From Maribacter sp. HTCC2170 (lineage in GTDB: Bacteria; Bacteroidota; Bacteroidia; Flavobacteriales; Flavobacteriaceae), in contig NC_014472.1 of NCBI RefSeq assembly GCF_000153165.2, positions 617,501 to 681,500 of the forward strand: a stretch of DNA of 64,000 nucleotides, read 5' to 3'. Positions 1-9,647 of the stretch are shown in pieces; the stretch's first letter is position 1, and every line of letters starts with the position of its first letter. The translations under genes were made by a program, and so were the position numbers. The notes beneath the pieces are model-generated. The model was not told where the DNA came from, ran no database searches, and saw nothing but the letters and a program-made list of their open reading frames with translations.

Positions 1-1
1 T

Positions 2-247
2 GGGTTTAGCCTTAAAAATGAAAAAGGAGAAGACATTATCAGTAACGAACCTTATATAAAAAAGGGTAATACATTAGTTATTAAGTGTACCGAAAACCCA
101 AAAAATGCCAAATTAAGTTATGCTCTGAATGGTCATTACGGAGGAGGAAATCTCTGTGATTCACAAAATATTAGAATTAATAATAAAAATGCAAAATACG
201 TTATAGACAACTTTTGTCCAGCATTCAGAAATTATAATATTAAATAA
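2..247 (+). CDS. C-terminal end of an unknown protein (partial)
   Basis: An open frame enters from the left edge and stops at TAA 245-247, giving 81 residues. It contains three cysteines (KCTEN, LCDS, FCPA) and a Gly-rich HYGGGN segment, which would suit a secreted, disulfide-bonded domain, but I do not recognise the family. The start and any signal peptide are outside the window. It lies 36 bases upstream of a GH16 lipoprotein on the same strand. Calling it coding rests on the uninterrupted frame and its sensible amino-acid composition. Confidence 0.55.
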   Translation, partial: GFSLKNEKGEDIISNEPYIKKGNTLVIKCTENPKNAKLSYALNGHYGGGNLCDSQNIRINNKNAKYVIDNFCPAFRNYNIK

Positions 248-283
248 AATACGGTTGCCAACCATGTATAGAAAACACATAAA

Positions 284-1174
284 ATGAAAATAAAAAAGCT
301 TTCTTTACTTGCCCTATTTACAACAATAATCATGATTACTTTTTCATGCGATAAAAAACCCTACGTACTAACCGATGAATATATATATATTCAAAAAGAA
401 GAAAGGCGGAATGATTCAACAGAATGGCAACTGGTATGGGAAGACAGTTTTAACAAAGACTCTCTTGATACCAATACCTGGAGCCGCATAGGATTGTTCG
501 AATCGTCAAAATGGAAAGTTCCAATAGAGCAATGGAGAGAAGTAGATAACTGTTTCAGATATATTTCCGCAACGGATTCTCGGGTAGTTACATTTGATGA
601 AGACAATATTCACTTGAATGGTATAATTAATCCAGATTCAGTTACAGGAGATCCACGTCCTTATCTGACTGGTGGAATCTATTCCTGGGAAAAGTTCGCT
701 TTTCAATATGGCCGTATTGAGATTAAAGCGAAGCTAGATCAGGCCTTTGGAATGTGGCCTGCAATTTGGATGCTCTCGGAAAAGGATATCTACCCAGATC
801 AGCATAATGGGGAGATGGATATTATGGAAACATTAAATCATGATGACTTTGCCTATCAAACCACACACAATCATTACACCATTACCCTGAAGCAGACTGA
901 GCCCGAAAAATTTGCAACCGCACCTATTGACACAACTGATTACAACATTTATAGTGTGAGTTGGTATCCCGACAAGTTGGTTTATGCTGTAAATGGTGTT
1001 ACGTCCTATGAATACCCAAAGGTGCCGGGAGCAGGTACCTACCAGTGGCCATTTGACCAGCCTTTTTACCTACTTATTGATCAACAGATGGAACATGCCT
1101 GGCCAGGAATGATAACACATCCAGAGGAACTTCCAATTAGTATGACCGTTGATTGGGTAAGACTTTATCAATAA
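284..1174 (+). CDS. GH16 family glycoside hydrolase, lipoprotein
   Basis: 296 residues. The N-terminus is a lipoprotein signal (Lys-rich start, hydrophobic run, lipobox ending FSC with Cys22), so the enzyme is probably membrane anchored. The GH16 active-site strand GEMDIMET is present: Glu177 (nucleophile), Asp179 and Glu182 (acid/base) by family knowledge. Other GH16 marks are FGMWPAIWML, the WPFDQPFYLLI strand and a C-terminal VDWVRLYQ. The family cuts beta-1,3/1,4-glucans, agars, carrageenans or porphyran; the substrate cannot be read here. The short spacing in the active-site strand resembles laminarinase-like members, but the loops differ from the second GH16 at 11441-12223. No SusC/D genes or transporter are adjacent. 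Confidence 0.85.
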   Translation: MKIKKLSLLALFTTIIMITFSCDKKPYVLTDEYIYIQKEERRNDSTEWQLVWEDSFNKDSLDTNTWSRIGLFESSKWKVPIEQWREVDNCFRYISATDSRVVTFDEDNIHLNGIINPDSVTGDPRPYLTGGIYSWEKFAFQYGRIEIKAKLDQAFGMWPAIWMLSEKDIYPDQHNGEMDIMETLNHDDFAYQTTHNHYTITLKQTEPEKFATAPIDTTDYNIYSVSWYPDKLVYAVNGVTSYEYPKVPGAGTYQWPFDQPFYLLIDQQMEHAWPGMITHPEELPISMTVDWVRLYQ

Positions 1175-1277
1175 AGTATTATAATACGGTGATCGAAGAG
1201 TTAAAACAAAAAATAAAAATGCAGTTTAGCCAAACCATGTAACGCATTCAGCTAAAGCTTAGAAAACAACCAAAGGA

Positions 1278-1895
1278 ATGAAATTAGACAGAAAGAAACA
1301 TTGGGAAACTGTTTATGAAACAAAAAATCCAAAGCAAGTAAGTTGGACTCAAGAAATACCAAAAACTTCACTTGACTTTATACATTCATTCGGGCTAAAT
1401 AAGACTTCGAAAATAATTGATATTGGTGGTGGCGACAGTAAACTTGTAGATCACTTACTTGATGAAGGGTTTGAAAATATTACTGTACTTGACATTTCTG
1501 CCAAATCACTTGAAAAAGTAAAAAATCGACTTGGAGAAAAAGCAAATAAAGTAAATTGGATTGTAAGTGATATTACAGAATTTGAATCAAATATGACTTT
1601 TGATGTTTGGCACGACAGAGCGACTTTTCATTTTCTCACTTCGCCCGACCAAATAAAAAAATATATGATAACCGCTAGAAAATCCGTCAAGGGATTCTTG
1701 ACGATCGGAACCTTTTCACAAAATGGACCCAAACAATGTAGCGGACTTGATATAAAACAATACAACGAAGATGAATTAACATCTGAATTAAAAGATGGAT
1801 TTGTCAAAATTAAATGTGTAACAGAAGACCATTTAACACCCTTTGATACAACACAGAATTTCTTGTTCTGTAGTTTTAAAAAACAATTGAATTGA
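1278..1895 (+). CDS. class I SAM-dependent methyltransferase
   Basis: 205 residues. Motif I is seen as IIDIGGGDSKLVDHLL, followed by the acidic strand end TVLDIS (motif II) and SDITEF (motif III), all of a Rossmann-type SAM-binding fold. The WHDRATFHFL segment is typical of small methyltransferases often labelled tellurite-resistance-like or thiopurine-like in Bacteroidota. The acceptor substrate cannot be predicted. It starts with ATG after an AAAGGA ribosome-binding-like run, which is unusual for this phylum. It stands alone between spacers and looks like an accessory gene. Confidence 0.85.
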   Translation: MKLDRKKHWETVYETKNPKQVSWTQEIPKTSLDFIHSFGLNKTSKIIDIGGGDSKLVDHLLDEGFENITVLDISAKSLEKVKNRLGEKANKVNWIVSDITEFESNMTFDVWHDRATFHFLTSPDQIKKYMITARKSVKGFLTIGTFSQNGPKQCSGLDIKQYNEDELTSELKDGFVKIKCVTEDHLTPFDTTQNFLFCSFKKQLN

Positions 1896-2023
1896 ATGAA
1901 AAAAAAAGTGGCTAACAGTTGATCTGATAGCAAAAAAACCAATATCATAATATACTAAAGGCAATATTCGACGCAACTTTTCCCTTTTCTGATCATCATA
2001 TTAACAGGTCAAAAATCATTAAA

Positions 2024-2524
2024 ATGAAAAAAATAGGGTTTTATCTTCTATTGATTTCTTTTTTATCTTGTTCTAAAGACAACGATGACATAATAAACAC
2101 TGATTTAGTTGGTATATGGGAAAATACATTTATACTGGAAATTGGTGATATTTCAAGTGTTCAAGAAGAAGGCTTTGAACATGTGGTCCAATATACTTTC
2201 AATTTAAATCAATCATTCGAGTACGGAAGCTTTATTAGGAACATTGATTCGGGCAGTATATTAGCCTATAGCCATAGATATTTGGGCCATTATGGGATTG
2301 AAGGAAATAGACTGAATCTTATTTTTGAACATTGGGGGGCAGAACCTTTAGACAATCAGTATTCGGAATTAAAAAATATCAACGAACTTGTATTGGTTAC
2401 TGAGAACGAAACATGGAGTTTTTCTTATTCAATTAGCCAAAACAAGAAATTGGTATTTGACTATGACCCCTGTGGCCCTCTTGAAAACTGTATTGATAAG
2501 TCAACTCTTTATCGAATAAAATAA
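2024..2524 (+). CDS. small lipoprotein of unknown function
   Basis: 166 residues with a lipoprotein signal peptide (MKKIGFYLLL... lipobox FLSC, Cys16) followed by an acidic linker SKDNDD. The mature part is beta-rich, with GIWENTF near the start and ETWSFSYS later, like many lipocalin-fold Bacteroidota lipoproteins, but no family is recognised. Two cysteines near the C-terminus (DPCGPLENC) could form a disulfide. No operon partners: 128 bases upstream and 160 bases downstream are noncoding. Confidence 0.7.
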   Translation: MKKIGFYLLLISFLSCSKDNDDIINTDLVGIWENTFILEIGDISSVQEEGFEHVVQYTFNLNQSFEYGSFIRNIDSGSILAYSHRYLGHYGIEGNRLNLIFEHWGAEPLDNQYSELKNINELVLVTENETWSFSYSISQNKKLVFDYDPCGPLENCIDKSTLYRIK

Positions 2525-2545
2525 TTATTTGCATTACAAAAGCTT

Positions 2546-2576
2546 GCCACAACCGAACCCATAATCCATTGTGGGC
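2546..2576. repeat. imperfect inverted repeat in spacer before the amidohydrolase gene
   Basis: GCCACAA at 2546-2552 pairs with TTGTGGGC at 2569-2576 with one bulged base, around a 16-base loop. It is not followed by a T-run, so it does not look like a normal terminator. Related GCCAACC-type motifs lie in the other spacers of this accessory region. Confidence 0.35.
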
Positions 2577-2684
2577 GGTATTCTTGAAAGCGAAAATGCG
2601 TAACTTTATAAAACAGGCAGTATCTGGACCTTAAAATCCCATTTATATCTTTTAAAATAAAAGATTGGACATGTTTTTACAGTT

Positions 2685-3671
2685 ATGAAATTATTCAAGA
2701 GCTTACCAAAAATTGATTCCCATTTTCATTCAACCTTTTACAATCCGGTTTATGAGAAAATTGCAAAAGAACATAATATAAAGCTCATAAATATAAATAC
2801 GAACGCCAACGTATTTCCATCAATAGAAATACAAGAAACCATAGCCTTGGAATATATTGGTAAAGACAAAAAACATTTTTCATTTATTGCCAGTTTTGAA
2901 ATGGATGGATGGGAAAATGAAGGGTGGTACGAGAAAACTATTGCTCGAATTAAAAAATCGATGGAATTAGGAGCAGTTGGGATTAAAATTTGGAAGAATA
3001 TTGGAATGGAACTTATTAAATCATCCGATAAATGCTATTTAATGATTGATGATCCATTTTTTGACCCGCTATTTGATTATTTAAGTGAGAACAAAATCCC
3101 ATTGTTGGCCCATTTAGGAGAACCCAAAAATTGTTGGCTGCCATTGGACGAAATGACATCAAATAGAAACAAGCTGTATTATACCAACAATCCCGAATTC
3201 CATGCGTATTTACATCCAGAAATACCACACTATAACCGGCAGATACAAGCTAGGGATAATGTACTGGCAAAGTTTCCCGATTTGGCTTTTGTTGGTGCAC
3301 ATTTGGGAAGCTTAGAATGGAGTCATGAAGAATTATCCCAACGTTTTGATAAATACCCTAACTTTAAAGTTGATTTATCCTCGCGTTTAGGGCATATACA
3401 ATTGCAATCAAAAAATGGATATGACGATATTCGGAATTTTTTCATCAAATATTCCGATAGGATATTATACGGTACAGATGCATACGACAACCCAAAAAGA
3501 CTGATATCCTCACTTATCGATGATTGGAAGTTTCTGTCAACAAGTGATAATTGTGAATCAACAGAGATAAGTGGTAATTTCAAAGGAATTGATTTGCCCG
3601 AAGAAATTCTTTATAAAATATATTATGAAAATTCAATAAAGACATATTATAAATCAAACAAGTACAACTAA
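2685..3671 (+). CDS. amidohydrolase-family metal-dependent hydrolase
   Basis: 328 residues, TIM-barrel amidohydrolase (amidohydrolase 2 type). Metal-site motifs are visible in order: KIDSHFHS at residues 8-15 (HxH), LAHLGEP mid-protein, FVGAHLGSLEW, and RILYGTDAYD near the C-terminus with the conserved Asp. There is no signal peptide, so it is cytoplasmic. Family members decarboxylate or hydrolyse cyclic and aromatic acids; the substrate here is unknown. The gene ends one base before the GTG start of a DASS-type anion transporter, so the two are very likely cotranscribed, and the transporter may import a carboxylate that this enzyme handles (inference). Confidence 0.85.
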   Translation: MKLFKSLPKIDSHFHSTFYNPVYEKIAKEHNIKLININTNANVFPSIEIQETIALEYIGKDKKHFSFIASFEMDGWENEGWYEKTIARIKKSMELGAVGIKIWKNIGMELIKSSDKCYLMIDDPFFDPLFDYLSENKIPLLAHLGEPKNCWLPLDEMTSNRNKLYYTNNPEFHAYLHPEIPHYNRQIQARDNVLAKFPDLAFVGAHLGSLEWSHEELSQRFDKYPNFKVDLSSRLGHIQLQSKNGYDDIRNFFIKYSDRILYGTDAYDNPKRLISSLIDDWKFLSTSDNCESTEISGNFKGIDLPEEILYKIYYENSIKTYYKSNKYN

Positions 3672-3672
3672 A

Positions 3673-5094
3673 GTGAACCAACCATCAACTAACCATAAAT
3701 TACTATGGGTAAAAAGAAGTATAACCCTGCTACTTGGTGTCATCATCTGGCACCTTCCCATACCCTGGGATCTAACACCTGACGCTTGGCATTTGTTCGC
3801 TATTTTTTTTACTGCCATCATTGGTGTTTTACTTGAGGCCCTTTCTATTTTCACCGCTTCTATTATTGCATTGGTGGCCGTAGTCTTATTACGGGTGCTT
3901 CCGCCTGAAAAAGCATTCTCCGGTTTTTCCGAAAGTTTTATCCTCCTTATTTTGGCCGCTTTTTTGGTAGCAAAGGGAATCATTAAATCAGGTTTGGGAA
4001 GGCGTATTGCTTTTCTGCTCATTCGACGGTTTGGGAAATCAACCTTAAACCTAGGCTACTGTCTTGTTATTACCGATACCATTATAGGACCATCTATCCC
4101 AAGCAATACAGCGCGTTCGGGAGTTATGTACCCCATTACCCATGCGTTATGTCTGGACACTGGATCTCTGCCAACACCCGAGGGAAGAAAGCGAACAGGC
4201 ACGTATCTAATGATGACCTATATTGCCGGTCAAACGATAAGTTCTGCCCTATGGTTAACCGGTATGGCCGCCAATCCCATTGGTGCGGGAATCGCTGCCC
4301 AATTTGGTGTAAACATGAGTTTTGGCAATTGGGTCTTCGTGGCTTCTGTACCATGTATTATCGCGCTTATCGCCATTCCCTTCATACTTTATAAACTGTT
4401 TCCGCCGGGAAATAAATTCACGCCTGAAGCACCCGAAATTGCGCGGAAAGGACTTCTTGAAATGGGACCCATGGGCAAACAGGAATGGATTATGGCCGGT
4501 ACATTTTTTGGAATGATCCTCCTATGGGCTTTTTCCCCCGTACTGAATTTAAACCTTGCCATCGTTGCCTTTCTTGGATTAGCAATCCTGATATTAGCCA
4601 ATGTATACACCGTTGAAGACATTCGCCAAGGTGGCGGAGACGCGCTCGAAACCTATATTTGGTTCGCCATTTTATACATGATGAGCACAGCATTGAACGA
4701 TATGGGATTTATGAAGACCCTGGGTGCCCAATTAGCGACCTACATTAGTGGTTATAGTTGGGTTACTGTATATATTCTCTTAACTGTTCTGTATATTGTG
4801 ATTCATTATCTGTTCGTGAGCCAGACTGCACATTTGCTTGCTTTGTACGCTGTTTTTTTACAAGTGGCCGTGAATGCTGGAGTACCTGCAGCCTTGATGG
4901 CTTTTATGCTCGCATTCGCTACCAATTTATTTGCCGCAATTACACCACAGGCTTCAAGTTCAAATGTATTATTTGTTGGAAGTGGTTTTTTGCCCTCTAA
5001 AGACATTTATAAACAAGGTGCGATAGTCACGGTTTTGAACATAGTGATCTTTCTACTTGCCACCCCTTGGATCATGTGGGCATCATCATTATAA
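3673..5094 (+). CDS. DASS/SLC13 family anion:Na+ symporter (CitT-like)
   Basis: 473 residues, strongly hydrophobic with about 11-12 helices. Two SNT-like substrate motifs of the divalent anion:sodium symporter family can be seen: IPSNTARSGV in the first half and TPQASSSNVL in the second. The overall pattern resembles CitT and plastid 2-oxoglutarate/malate translocators, so dicarboxylates or tricarboxylates are the likely cargo. The start is GTG at 3673, one base after the upstream stop codon; no better start exists before the first helix. Translational coupling with the amidohydrolase is likely. Confidence 0.88.
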   Translation: MNQPSTNHKLLWVKRSITLLLGVIIWHLPIPWDLTPDAWHLFAIFFTAIIGVLLEALSIFTASIIALVAVVLLRVLPPEKAFSGFSESFILLILAAFLVAKGIIKSGLGRRIAFLLIRRFGKSTLNLGYCLVITDTIIGPSIPSNTARSGVMYPITHALCLDTGSLPTPEGRKRTGTYLMMTYIAGQTISSALWLTGMAANPIGAGIAAQFGVNMSFGNWVFVASVPCIIALIAIPFILYKLFPPGNKFTPEAPEIARKGLLEMGPMGKQEWIMAGTFFGMILLWAFSPVLNLNLAIVAFLGLAILILANVYTVEDIRQGGGDALETYIWFAILYMMSTALNDMGFMKTLGAQLATYISGYSWVTVYILLTVLYIVIHYLFVSQTAHLLALYAVFLQVAVNAGVPAALMAFMLAFATNLFAAITPQASSSNVLFVGSGFLPSKDIYKQGAIVTVLNIVIFLLATPWIMWASSL

Positions 5095-5203
5095 CGGAAT
5101 CGTTTTTCTCTGAATAAACCTAAAACCTTACAAATTCATCCAATTTCGCAATCCTACCGTCATTCGTTCGTATAACTACATCGTTGAAAACATACTTAAA
5201 CGT

Positions 5204-5290
5204 GGCCTTGGTATTTCTTCCAATCTAAAAACCTTATGTATTATTGGACGTGCTGGCTAATATGCAGATATTCTTTAAAAAATTGTTGGA
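5204..5290 (+). pseudogene. decayed fragment of a YeeE/YedE-type gene
   Basis: About 87 bases line up without gaps for most of their length with bases 6288-6374 of the intact YeeE/YedE gene 1.1 kb downstream. Translated, the remnant reads LGISSNLKTLC then IIGRAG, stop, YADIL, stop, against FGMSSNLRTLC and SIGGAGKYADFF in the intact copy. Two in-frame stops and a small insertion near the end show it is dead. The rest of the 293-base gap between the transporter and the DUF2490 gene holds no other recognisable coding sequence. Confidence 0.8.
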
Positions 5291-5387
5291 ATTTATTATT
5301 TTTCCGTAAAAATAATGCGAGCACATCTGCTGAGGCCATACAATTACAGATGATCGATTTAGTTACTAATTCTAAAATAGTATTAAA

Positions 5388-6086
5388 ATGAAAAAAAGTG
5401 TTTTCTTAACCTTTCTATGTATTATGCTCTTCCTTCCTAAGGTGGGGCAAGCTCAGATAAATGAAGATAAATTGGGAGCATGGTATATGTATTTCTTTGA
5501 TACTTCTTTTAAAGAAAGCCAGTGGGGTGCACAAGGAGATATCCAATATCGTAATTGGAACCTTGGTGGAGACCTTGAACAATTATTGATTCGAGGAGGC
5601 ATCACCTATAAACCTGTAAACTCAGCTGTTAAACTAACCCTTGGTTATGGGAATATTACGACTGGTGTGTTCGGTTCAAATACTGCAACAACCACAGAAA
5701 GTAGAATTTATCAAGAAGCTTTGTTTCCCGTGCAATTTGGTAAACGGCTCTTTACAAATCACCGTTTTCGTTACGAACAAAGATTTGTTGAAAATCAAGA
5801 TTTTAGAACCCGGTACAGGTATAATTTATTTTTGAACATTCCTTTAAACAAATCGGTGATGGAAGAAAAAACAATTTACCTAGCCGCTTATAACGAGCTG
5901 TTCATAAATGGGCAACGCGATACAGGAAACGAAAATACCGTTGAAATTTTTGATCGTAACAGATTCTACTTGGCATTGGGATATATAATAAAAAAGGGAT
6001 TGAAAGTTCAAGTAGGTATCATGAACCAAACAACGGATAATTGGAGTAAGAAGCAGCTACAAGTAAGCTTGCATCATAAGATTTGA
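5388..6086 (+). CDS. DUF2490 family outer-membrane-like protein
   Basis: 232 residues with a cleavable signal peptide (MKKSVFLTFLCIMLFLP... cut after GQAQ). The mature protein starts with EDKLGAWYMYF and continues in alternating amphipathic strands (GDIQYRNWNLGGDLEQLLIRGGITY, HRFRYEQRF, TRYRYNLFLNIPL), the usual pattern of DUF2490, which predicts a small outer-membrane beta-barrel. Function is unknown. It lies between a dead YeeE fragment and the intact YeeE/YedE pair; whether it serves in sulfur-compound uptake is only a guess from position. Confidence 0.85.
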   Translation: MKKSVFLTFLCIMLFLPKVGQAQINEDKLGAWYMYFFDTSFKESQWGAQGDIQYRNWNLGGDLEQLLIRGGITYKPVNSAVKLTLGYGNITTGVFGSNTATTTESRIYQEALFPVQFGKRLFTNHRFRYEQRFVENQDFRTRYRYNLFLNIPLNKSVMEEKTIYLAAYNELFINGQRDTGNENTVEIFDRNRFYLALGYIIKKGLKVQVGIMNQTTDNWSKKQLQVSLHHKI

Positions 6087-6181
6087 AATTCAAAATACAT
6101 TCCAAACTTTCTCAAAAAAGTTAACGTAGCGACTATCATTTCTTATTTTTCCCTAATGTCATCCTAAACTAAGCGTTTACC

Positions 6182-6189
6182 TATATTTG
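6182..6189 (+). promoter_or_regulatory. -7 element (TATATTTG) before yeeE/yedE pair
   Basis: Matches the Bacteroidota -7 consensus TAnnTTTG. No TTG lies 17-23 bases upstream. If used, transcription would begin only about 10 bases before the ATG at 6204. Confidence 0.35.
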
Positions 6190-6203
6190 CAAAAAATACG
6201 TGG

Positions 6204-6767
6204 ATGGAATATATACTTCAACCTTGGCCCTGGTACGTCTCTGGGCCATTGATTACCTTGGTAATGCTTTTGATGTTCTATTTTGGAAAGACCTTTGGTA
6301 TGTCTTCCAATTTAAGAACCTTGTGTAGTATAGGAGGTGCTGGTAAATACGCAGATTTCTTCAAATTTGATTGGAAAGCACAACGCTGGAACCTTGTTGT
6401 GGTACTAGGTGCCATTATAGGTGGTTTTGTTGCCGTACAGTTCTTATCTGACGGTTCTACGATTCAAGTTTCTGATGCTACAATTCAAGATTTAAACGCC
6501 TTAGGTTTTAATAATGTTGGAGAAAATATTTTACCGTCCGAGCTTTATAGCTGGGATGCTGTTTTAAGCTTAAAAGGTATTTCGATATTGGTCATTGCTG
6601 GTTTTTTGGTCGGTTTTGGTACAAGATATGCCGGAGGTTGTACTTCGGGCCATGCAATTTCTGGTTTGAGTAACCTTCAAAAACCTTCTTTGATAGCGGT
6701 TATTGGCTTCTTTATAGGCGGATTGATCATGACACATTTTATTTTACCCCTAATCTTTACAGCATAA
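6204..6767 (+). CDS. YeeE/YedE family sulfur-transport membrane protein, first half
   Basis: 187 residues with about four or five membrane segments. The family signature GTRYAGGCTSGHAISG with the conserved Cys is near residue 145-160, and the N-terminal motif SSNLRTLCSIGG is also conserved. Full-length TsuA/YeeE proteins, known to carry thiosulfate in some species, are about twice as long; here the function is split over two genes. The stop codon TAA overlaps the next ATG by one base (TAATG), so both halves are translated together and probably form a heteromer. Confidence 0.88.
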   Translation: MEYILQPWPWYVSGPLITLVMLLMFYFGKTFGMSSNLRTLCSIGGAGKYADFFKFDWKAQRWNLVVVLGAIIGGFVAVQFLSDGSTIQVSDATIQDLNALGFNNVGENILPSELYSWDAVLSLKGISILVIAGFLVGFGTRYAGGCTSGHAISGLSNLQKPSLIAVIGFFIGGLIMTHFILPLIFTA

Positions 6768-7180
6768 TGAAGTTTCTAAAATTCCTATTCGCAGGTTTTA
6801 TATTCGGTATAATCCTAGTTAAATCAGAGGCGGTTTCTTGGTACCGTATTTACGAAATGTTCAAGTTCCAATCCTTTCACATGTATGGCATAATTGGTTC
6901 TGCCGTGGTGCTTGGGGTCATTGGTGTGGGCCTGATAAAACTTTTAAAGTTGAAGAATATTCACGGTGAAAAAATAAATCTAAAACCCAAAGAAAAGGGT
7001 TTTATTCGAGCGCTTTTAGGAGGTTCAATATTCGGCTTGGGATGGGCCCTGGCAGGTGCTTGCCCGGGACCTATGTATATTCTTGTGGGTACAGGTGTTT
7101 TTAGTATGTTGATCGTTATTGCAGCAGCTGTCCTAGGAACCTTTGTGTATGGGGTCATCAAGGACAAGCTACCGCACTAA
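6767..7180 (+). CDS. YeeE/YedE family membrane protein, second half (DUF6691-like)
   Basis: 137 residues, four predicted helices. The signature WALAGACPGPMYIL carries the second conserved Cys that complements GGCTSGH of the upstream partner; in TsuA these cysteines line the sulfur-compound path. The start overlaps the upstream stop codon by one base. The gene ends at 7180, only three bases before the end of the convergent cellobiose phosphorylase gene, with no visible terminator between them. Confidence 0.88.
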   Translation: MKFLKFLFAGFIFGIILVKSEAVSWYRIYEMFKFQSFHMYGIIGSAVVLGVIGVGLIKLLKLKNIHGEKINLKPKEKGFIRALLGGSIFGLGWALAGACPGPMYILVGTGVFSMLIVIAAAVLGTFVYGVIKDKLPH

Positions 7181-7183
7181 CAA

Positions 7184-9619
7184 CTATCCCATAATTACCA
7201 TTACCGAATGTTCTTTGCCCGCTTCTAAAATGGGCACTGTATTCGATTTAATTTCAGACCCGTTTACAAGTACTGTTTTCACCCCTTTACTTACGTGGTT
7301 TGGGTTTTGAACTTCTATGTTATAGGTTGCTCCCCGAAACTCCCGCGTCATTTTAAATCCGTTCCATTTGGTAGGGATACAAGGGTCGATAACAAGTCCG
7401 TCGTAATCGGTCTTCACACCTAATATGTATTGGGTAATCGCAAAGAAATTCCACGAAGCCGTACCGGATAACCAAGAATTTTTGGCTTCACCCGGTGTAT
7501 GGGCCTCCTTACCTGCGATCATTTGGCAGTACACATAAGGCTCAACTTTATGCAATTCAGAAATATCCTCTAAGAAACTAGGTGCAATCTTGGTATAGTA
7601 TTCATAGGCTTGATCTCCCCTACCTAAAATGGTCTCACCGATCATTATCCAAGGGTTATTATGACAAAAGATTCCGCCATTTTCTTTGTACCCTGCTGGA
7701 TAGGTTGATATTTCACCATATTCTATATAATACTTTGTAAAAGCTGGGTAGTTCAACACAACACCATATTCACAATCCAAATGCTCCTTAACGGCATTCA
7801 TTGATTTTTCAACCATTCCTTCTTCCTTACCTATTTCGGCCATGGAGCACCAACCTTGTGATTCTATGAATATCTTGCCCTCCTCATTGTCATTGGAACC
7901 GACTTTCTTTCCAAAATAGTCATAAGCACGTAAGTACCAATCGCCATCCCAACCGTGCTGCTTTACAGCTTCAATCATTTGGTCAACATGTGTTTGCGCT
8001 TTATTAGCTTCAGCTTCATTTCCTATTCGGTTACATAATTTTACATACTCCTTTCCGTAGACTACAAAAAGACCCGCAATCATTAATGACTCAGCTGTTC
8101 TACCTTTTTTATTTCCGGTGGTCTGGAACGAATCATTTGGGTTTTCAGAGAAACAGTTCAGATTGAGGCAATCATTCCAATCCGCTCTTCCAATCAATGG
8201 AAGTCCATGAGGGCCAAGATTGTTCACAACATGATAGAAAGAAGCTTTTAAATGGTCAAAGTGTGGTTTCGCTTTTGATTCATCATTATCAAAAGGCACC
8301 ATTTCATCCAAGAGCGAAAAATCACCCGTTTCCTTGATATATTCTGTGGTCGATAAAATCAACCATAAGGGATCATCATTAAAATCCCCTCCCACAGCGG
8401 AATTCCCTTTTTTGGTCAAAGGTTGATACTGGTGATAGCACGAACCATCCTCAAACTGTGTGGATGCTATGTCAAAAATACGCTCTCTTGCCCTTTCAGG
8501 AATTTGGTGTACAAATCCTATTAAATCCTGATTGGAGTCCCTAAATCCCATTCCACGGCCAATTCCTGATTCAAAGAAAGAAGCGGAGCGTGACATATTA
8601 AAGGTGACCATACATTGGTATTGGTTCCAGATGTTCACCATACGGTCCAAACGATCATCACCGGAATCAATATTAATCTTACCCAATAGTTTATCCCAAT
8701 ATACCGCTAAGGCATTATAGGCGACATTAACTTTTTCAACAGTATCAAACTGGGATATCATTGCCTTTGCAGGTTTCTTATTTATGACACCCTTGCTCTC
8801 CCATTTATCATCTTTATCGACCTCAACATAACCCAACATGAATATCAAATCTTCCTGTTGCCCTGGCTGTAACTCAATCTCAAAATAATGTGAAGCTATG
8901 GGTGACCAACCATGTGCAACCGTATTCTTTGGTGTACCATCATTCACTACATCAGGATTATCAAAATCATTGTACAACCCCACAAACGATTCCCGGTCAG
9001 TATCATAACCATCTATTGGGCGATTGGATGAATAGAATGCATAATGGTTTCTACGTTCTTTGAACTCCGTTTTGTGGTAAATGGTTGAATCCTCAATCTC
9101 AACTTCACCTGTGGAGAAGTTTCTCTGAAAATTGGTCATATCATCCTCGGCATTCCACAAACACCATTCAATAAAAGAAAAGAGTTTTATTTTTTTGGTT
9201 TCTGAGGCAGTGTTCTTTAATGATACTTTTTGAATCTCGCCCCAAAATCCCAATGGGATAAACTGTAAAATCTGAGCTTCTAGACCATTCTTTGAACTAT
9301 TGAATTTGGTATAGCTCATTCCGTGTCGGCATTCGTAAGAATCCAAAGGTGTTTTTAACGGTTTCCAACCCGGTGACCAGGTTGTATCTCCGTCTTTTAT
9401 GTAGAAGTACTTTCCGCCATTATCAACTGGAACATTGTTATACCTGTAGCGTGTTAATCTTCTAAATTTCGCATCTTTATAAAAAGTGTACCCTCCACCT
9501 GTGTTCGACGTTAGGGAAAAAAAGTCCTCATTCCCTAAATAATTGATCCATGGGTAAGGTGTTTTGGGATTGGTAATGACATATTCTTTATTAGCATCGT
9601 CAAAATGACCATATTTCAT
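7184..9619 (-). CDS. cellobiose phosphorylase (GH94)
   Basis: 811 residues, the usual length for cellobiose phosphorylase. It splits cellobiose with phosphate into glucose-1-phosphate and glucose in the cytoplasm. The N-terminus [16 protein letters not shown], the block [32 protein letters not shown], and [15 protein letters not shown] closely resemble what I know of the Cellvibrio/Cellulomonas enzymes; the catalytic Asp is in the WND motif at 481-483. No signal peptide. Other GH94 activities (laminaribiose, cellodextrin or chitobiose phosphorylase) are less likely because those sequences differ in length or in these blocks. It follows the GPH transporter gene by 28 bases and is surely in the same operon. 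Confidence 0.93.
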   Translation of the reverse strand: MKYGHFDDANKEYVITNPKTPYPWINYLGNEDFFSLTSNTGGGYTFYKDAKFRRLTRYRYNNVPVDNGGKYFYIKDGDTTWSPGWKPLKTPLDSYECRHGMSYTKFNSSKNGLEAQILQFIPLGFWGEIQKVSLKNTASETKKIKLFSFIEWCLWNAEDDMTNFQRNFSTGEVEIEDSTIYHKTEFKERRNHYAFYSSNRPIDGYDTDRESFVGLYNDFDNPDVVNDGTPKNTVAHGWSPIASHYFEIELQPGQQEDLIFMLGYVEVDKDDKWESKGVINKKPAKAMISQFDTVEKVNVAYNALAVYWDKLLGKINIDSGDDRLDRMVNIWNQYQCMVTFNMSRSASFFESGIGRGMGFRDSNQDLIGFVHQIPERARERIFDIASTQFEDGSCYHQYQPLTKKGNSAVGGDFNDDPLWLILSTTEYIKETGDFSLLDEMVPFDNDESKAKPHFDHLKASFYHVVNNLGPHGLPLIGRADWNDCLNLNCFSENPNDSFQTTGNKKGRTAESLMIAGLFVVYGKEYVKLCNRIGNEAEANKAQTHVDQMIEAVKQHGWDGDWYLRAYDYFGKKVGSNDNEEGKIFIESQGWCSMAEIGKEEGMVEKSMNAVKEHLDCEYGVVLNYPAFTKYYIEYGEISTYPAGYKENGGIFCHNNPWIMIGETILGRGDQAYEYYTKIAPSFLEDISELHKVEPYVYCQMIAGKEAHTPGEAKNSWLSGTASWNFFAITQYILGVKTDYDGLVIDPCIPTKWNGFKMTREFRGATYNIEVQNPNHVSKGVKTVLVNGSEIKSNTVPILEAGKEHSVMVIMG

Positions 9620-9647
9620 ATTCTAAATCTTTAATCTTTAGTAAATT

